Shown: positions 6,390 through 9,165 of the stretch, piece after piece
Numbering within the stretch: position 1 is the first letter of the stretch
Layout: each line of letters begins with the position of its first letter
Assembly: GCA_016649475.1 (NCBI GenBank)
Contig: JAENXP010000052.1
Span: 1 to 9,165, forward strand
Length of the DNA: 9,165 nt
DNA from: Burkholderiales bacterium
GTDB lineage: Bacteria; Pseudomonadota; Gammaproteobacteria; Burkholderiales; SG8-39
Direction: 5' to 3'
Position numbers and translations under genes: made by a program
Notes under the pieces: model-generated
Seen by the model: only the letters and a program-made list of their open reading frames with translations
What the model was told of the DNA's origin: nothing
Database searches by the model: none

Positions 6390-6479
6390 TCATGTTCGGC
6401 GCCGGCACAAACCCGGGCTGATCGCCGCGCAGATCGCACGAGCGCAATGTGGCGCTTCGGTTTTCCGTTTCTCGGGGTC

Positions 6480-6508
6480 GGGAAAGCCTGTAAAATTGCG
6501 GCTTTCCC
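6480..6508 (+). promoter_or_regulatory. glyQ promoter region with a perfect 9-bp inverted repeat around the -10 box
   Basis: GGGAAAGCC (6480-6488) and GGCTTTCCC (6500-6508) are exact inverse copies around an 11-base centre. The centre contains TAAAAT (6491-6496), a good -10 candidate 27 bases before the glyQ GTG. The layout suggests an operator overlapping the promoter. If transcription begins further upstream it would instead be a hairpin in the 5' leader. A -35 box is not evident. Confidence 0.5.
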
Positions 6509-6522
6509 AGCATCGGCAAACC

Positions 6523-7413
6523 GTGCCCACGTTTCAGGAACTCATACTCAGGCTGCAGTCCTATTGGGACCGGCAGGGCTGCGCGCTGTTGCAGCCCTAC
6601 GACATGGAGGTCGGCGCCGGCACCTCGCACACCGCCACGTTTCTGCGCGCTCTGGGCCCCGAGCCCTGGCGTGCCGCCTACGTCCAGCCCTCGCGCCGCC
6701 CCAAAGACGGACGCTACGGCGACAATCCCAACCGCCTGCAGCATTATTACCAGTACCAGGTGGTGCTGAAGCCCTCGCCACCGGACATACTCGAACTCTA
6801 CATCGGCTCGCTCGAGGCTCTGGGCATCGACCCCAGGGCGCACGATATCCGTTTCGTCGAGGACGACTGGGAGAATCCGACGCTGGGCGCCTGGGGCCTG
6901 GGCTGGGAGGTATGGCTGAACGGCATGGAAGTGACGCAGTTCACCTACTTTCAGCAAGTCGGCGGGATCAACTGCAAGCCGATCACGGGAGAGATCACCT
7001 ACGGTATCGAACGCCTCGCCATGTACCTGCAGGACGTGAAGAACGTGTTCGACCTGGTATGGACTCCGGGAGTGACTTACCGCGACGTCTACCACCAGAA
7101 CGAGGTCGAGCAATCGACCTACAATTTCGAGCAGTCCGATGCGGCCATGCTGTTCCGGCATTTCAGCGACCACGAAACCGACGCCAAGCGCCTGATCGAG
7201 GCGCAACTGGCCCTCCCGGCCTACGAAAAAGTGCTCAAGGCGGCGCATATCTTCAACCTGCTCGATGCGCGCGGCGCCATCTCGGTCACCGAGCGCGCCG
7301 CTTACATCGGCCGCATCCGCAATATCGCCAAGGCCGTCGCGCAAGCCTATTACGAGTCGCGCGAACGGCTGGGCTTCCCTATGTGCCAGACCAGAGCGGA
7401 AGCCCCGACATGA
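6523..7413 (+). CDS. glyQ: Glycyl-tRNA synthetase alpha subunit
   Basis: The 296-residue protein, close to the roughly 300 residues of E. coli GlyQ, is the catalytic class II core of the bacterial alpha2-beta2 glycyl-tRNA synthetase. It charges tRNA-Gly with glycine using ATP. Diagnostic stretches are [18 protein letters not shown] (3-20), [15 protein letters not shown] (22-36), [20 protein letters not shown] (52-71), [20 protein letters not shown] (110-129) and [20 protein letters not shown], covering the whole family core. The GTG at 6523 is chosen because family members start M-x-TFQELI; the frame is open far upstream, but that sequence overlaps the DUF1857 gene on the other strand. No clear Shine-Dalgarno sequence precedes the GTG. 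Its stop overlaps the glyS start (ATGA), indicating translational coupling. Confidence 0.97.
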   Translation: MPTFQELILRLQSYWDRQGCALLQPYDMEVGAGTSHTATFLRALGPEPWRAAYVQPSRRPKDGRYGDNPNRLQHYYQYQVVLKPSPPDILELYIGSLEALGIDPRAHDIRFVEDDWENPTLGAWGLGWEVWLNGMEVTQFTYFQQVGGINCKPITGEITYGIERLAMYLQDVKNVFDLVWTPGVTYRDVYHQNEVEQSTYNFEQSDAAMLFRHFSDHETDAKRLIEAQLALPAYEKVLKAAHIFNLLDARGAISVTERAAYIGRIRNIAKAVAQAYYESRERLGFPMCQTRAEAPT

Positions 7414-9143
7414 GCGCAAACCTGCTGGTCGAGCTGTTCACCGAGGAGCTACCGCCCAAGGCGCTGAAGGCCCTGGGCGAGGCCTTCGCGCAGGGAATTG
7501 CGTCAGGACTCGCGCAGCGCGGCTTGCTCGCGCAGGGCCACGAAACCACGGCCTACAGCACACCCAGACGGCTGGCCGTACATGTATCGGCGGTGCTTGC
7601 GCGCTCGCCCGAGCGGGAGCAAACCAAAAAACTGATGCCGGCGAAAGTCGCTTTCGATTCCGCCGGAGAACCCGCGCCGGCCCTGCTCAAGCGGCTGGAA
7701 AAAGAAGGCTATGCCGCGGACGCGGACATGACGGGGCGGATCGAACGTCGCACCGAAGGCGGCGCGGAATACGTATTCCTGCATCAAATCGTGCCCGGCA
7801 TGCAGCTTGCCGCCGCCTTGCAGGCGGCTCTAGAAGAGGCGATCACGCGTCTGCCCATTCCGAAGCTGATGAGTTATCAGCTCGCCGACGGAACCACGAC
7901 GGTGCAGTTCGTGCGCCCCGTCCATGGGCTGCTCGCCCTGCACGGCGCCGATGTAGTGCCGGTCGCCATCCTCGGCCTCGATGCCGGCCGTGTTACCCAC
8001 GGACATCGCTTCCAGGGGGTGAGGGACATTTCCTTGACGACGGCCGATGCCTACGAAGAAGCGCTCGCCGCGCACGGACAGGTCATCGCGGCGTTCGACG
8101 CGCGCCGCGACGAAACCGAACGGCAGTTGCGCGCCAAAGCCGCCGAACTGGGCGCGTCGCTGGGCCCGGAGGAAGACGTCGCGCCGCTGCTGGACGAGGT
8201 CACGGCGCTGGTCGAATTTCCGACCGTATACGCAGGGGAATTCGAGCCCGAGTTTCTCGTGGTTCCGCAGGAGTGCCTGGTGCTCACCATGCGCACCAAC
8301 CAGAAATATTTCCCGCTGTTCGGTGCCACCGGGAAATTGACCAACCGCTATCTCATCGTCAGCAACATGCGGCTTGCCGACCCGAAAAACATCGTCGAAG
8401 GCAACAATCGCGTCGTGCGGCCGCGCCTGGCCGATGCGCGTTTCTTTTTCGACACCGACAAAAAAAGCCGGCTGGAGGCGCGCGTGCCGCAGCTCGGCGC
8501 CATCGTCTATCACAACAAGCTCGGCAGCCAGCTCGAGCGCGTGGAACGCGTGCAATTGCTGGCGGGGAGAATTGCCCGCGAGATCGGCGCCGACCCGGCG
8601 CTGGCCGAACGCGCCGCCTGGCTGGCCAAGGCCGACCTCGTGACCAGCATGGTCGGCGAGTTTCCGGAGTTGCAGGGCATCATGGGGCGCTATTACGCGC
8701 TTGCCGATGGCGAACCACCCCTGGTGGCCGCTGCCATCGAGCAACACTACCGTCCGCGGTTTGCCGGCGACGCACTTCCTGAGAACGCGATCGCGCTCGC
8801 TGTCGCTTTGGCCGACAAGCTGGAGACGCTTGCGGGCATGTTCGGTGTCGGCCAGCAGCCGAGCGGCGACAAGGATCCGTTCGCGCTCAGACGCCACGCC
8901 CTCGGCGTGATCAGGATACTCGTCGAATGCGGGCTTGAGTTGTCGCTGTTCGATCTCGTCGCGGAAGCGTTCTCGGTGTTTTCACACGGCCAGGTCGCTC
9001 AGGCCCAGACGGATCTGCGGATCTTCGTCCTTGAACGCTTGCGCGGCTATCTGCGCGACGCCGGTTATACGGCGACCGAGATCGAGTCGGTGCTGTGCCT
9101 GCACCCCGCGCGGCTGGACCAGGTGCCGCTGCAGCTTGCTGCC
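7410..9143 (+). CDS. glyS: Glycyl-tRNA synthetase beta subunit, C-terminus missing
   Basis: ATG at 7410 overlaps the glyQ stop, and the frame stays open for 578 genomic codons until adapter sequence begins. E. coli GlyS is 689 residues, so roughly the last 110, including most of the C-terminal anticodon-binding region, are missing. Family landmarks are [20 protein letters not shown] (5-24), TPRRLAVHV (51-59), [20 protein letters not shown] (284-303), [17 protein letters not shown] (336-352), [15 protein letters not shown] (367-381), [20 protein letters not shown] (414-433) and [19 protein letters not shown] (486-504). The subunit binds tRNA-Gly and is required for aminoacylation by the alpha subunit. 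The sequence resembles betaproteobacterial GlyS proteins. The truncation is an assembly end, not a pseudogene: no frameshift or internal stop occurs. The residues that would follow (CLLYTSD) come from adapter. Confidence 0.96.
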
Positions 9144-9165
9144 TGTCTCTTATACACATCTGACG
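9143..9165. other. Residual Nextera/Tn5 sequencing adapter at the contig end
   Basis: CTGTCTCTTATACACATCT (9143-9161) is exactly the 19-bp Tn5 mosaic end used in Nextera libraries. The next four bases, GACG, match the start of the read-1 side adapter. Base 9143 is shared with the genomic GCC codon, so the exact junction is ambiguous by one base. These bases should be trimmed and carry no biology. Confidence 0.97.

Noticed and set aside
6217..6522. Long N-terminal extension of GlyQ
   Set aside because: It is antisense to the DUF1857 gene, unlike any GlyQ N-terminus, and would make the protein about 100 residues too long.
7265..8782. 505-codon plus-strand open frame overlapping glyQ and glyS
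   Set aside because: Arg/Ala-rich shadow in another frame; the overlapping glyS frame is a well-conserved synthetase subunit.
8911..9159. Minus-strand open frame starting MCIRDR
   Set aside because: Its start lies in adapter sequence and the rest is antisense to glyS.
1..9165. CRISPR arrays, phage or defence genes, complete insertion sequences, rRNA or tRNA genes
   Set aside because: Looked for by eye on both strands; no regularly spaced direct repeats, transposase or RNA gene signatures were seen.

Overview
The window is a 9,165-bp, GC-rich fragment of a proteobacterial chromosome. It is most likely betaproteobacterial: the glycyl-tRNA synthetase subunits, the DUF1857 protein and the gentisate dioxygenase all read like Burkholderiales, Rhodocyclales or Nitrosomonadales proteins. 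That placement is from memory of the families, not from a search. The last 23 bases are not genomic. They match the Nextera/Tn5 mosaic end plus the start of a sequencing adapter, so the window is the raw end of an assembled contig, probably from a metagenome or draft genome.

Layout. Bases 1-180 (minus strand) hold the first 60 codons of a 4-hydroxybutyryl-CoA dehydratase / 4-hydroxyphenylacetate 3-hydroxylase family flavoprotein, cut by the window edge. It diverges, across a 277-bp gap, from an MFS transporter (458-1666, plus). The transporter converges on a two-gene minus-strand operon of an NfeD-like protein (2979-3404) followed by a stomatin/slipin-type SPFH protein (1922-2917). Between the convergent 3' ends lies a 154-bp element (1701-1854) with perfect 15-bp terminal inverted repeats and several nested hairpins. 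It is the least explained structure in the window.

Divergent from nfeD is a gentisate 1,2-dioxygenase (3551-4648, plus) with a strong ribosome-binding site. A long hairpin follows its stop codon. A membrane-bound diguanylate cyclase with an intact GGDEF motif and I-site (4749-5804, plus) comes next, behind a perfect TATAAT box. It converges on a DUF1857 (SRPBCC-fold) gene (5904-6377, minus) that may be transcribed without a leader. The right end is the glyQ-glyS operon (6523-7413 and 7410-9143, plus), whose genes overlap by four bases; glyS is truncated by the contig end.

How the genes fit together. Two loci suggest use of aromatic or hydroxy-acid carbon: the flavoprotein with its divergent transporter, and the gentisate dioxygenase. 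The usual gentisate partners (maleylpyruvate isomerase, fumarylpyruvate hydrolase) are not in the window. NfeD and SPFH form a membrane-microdomain pair, and glyQS is translation housekeeping. No defence system, phage, CRISPR array, rRNA or tRNA gene was seen. Most of the window is ordinary chromosome; the novel material is in the non-coding structures.
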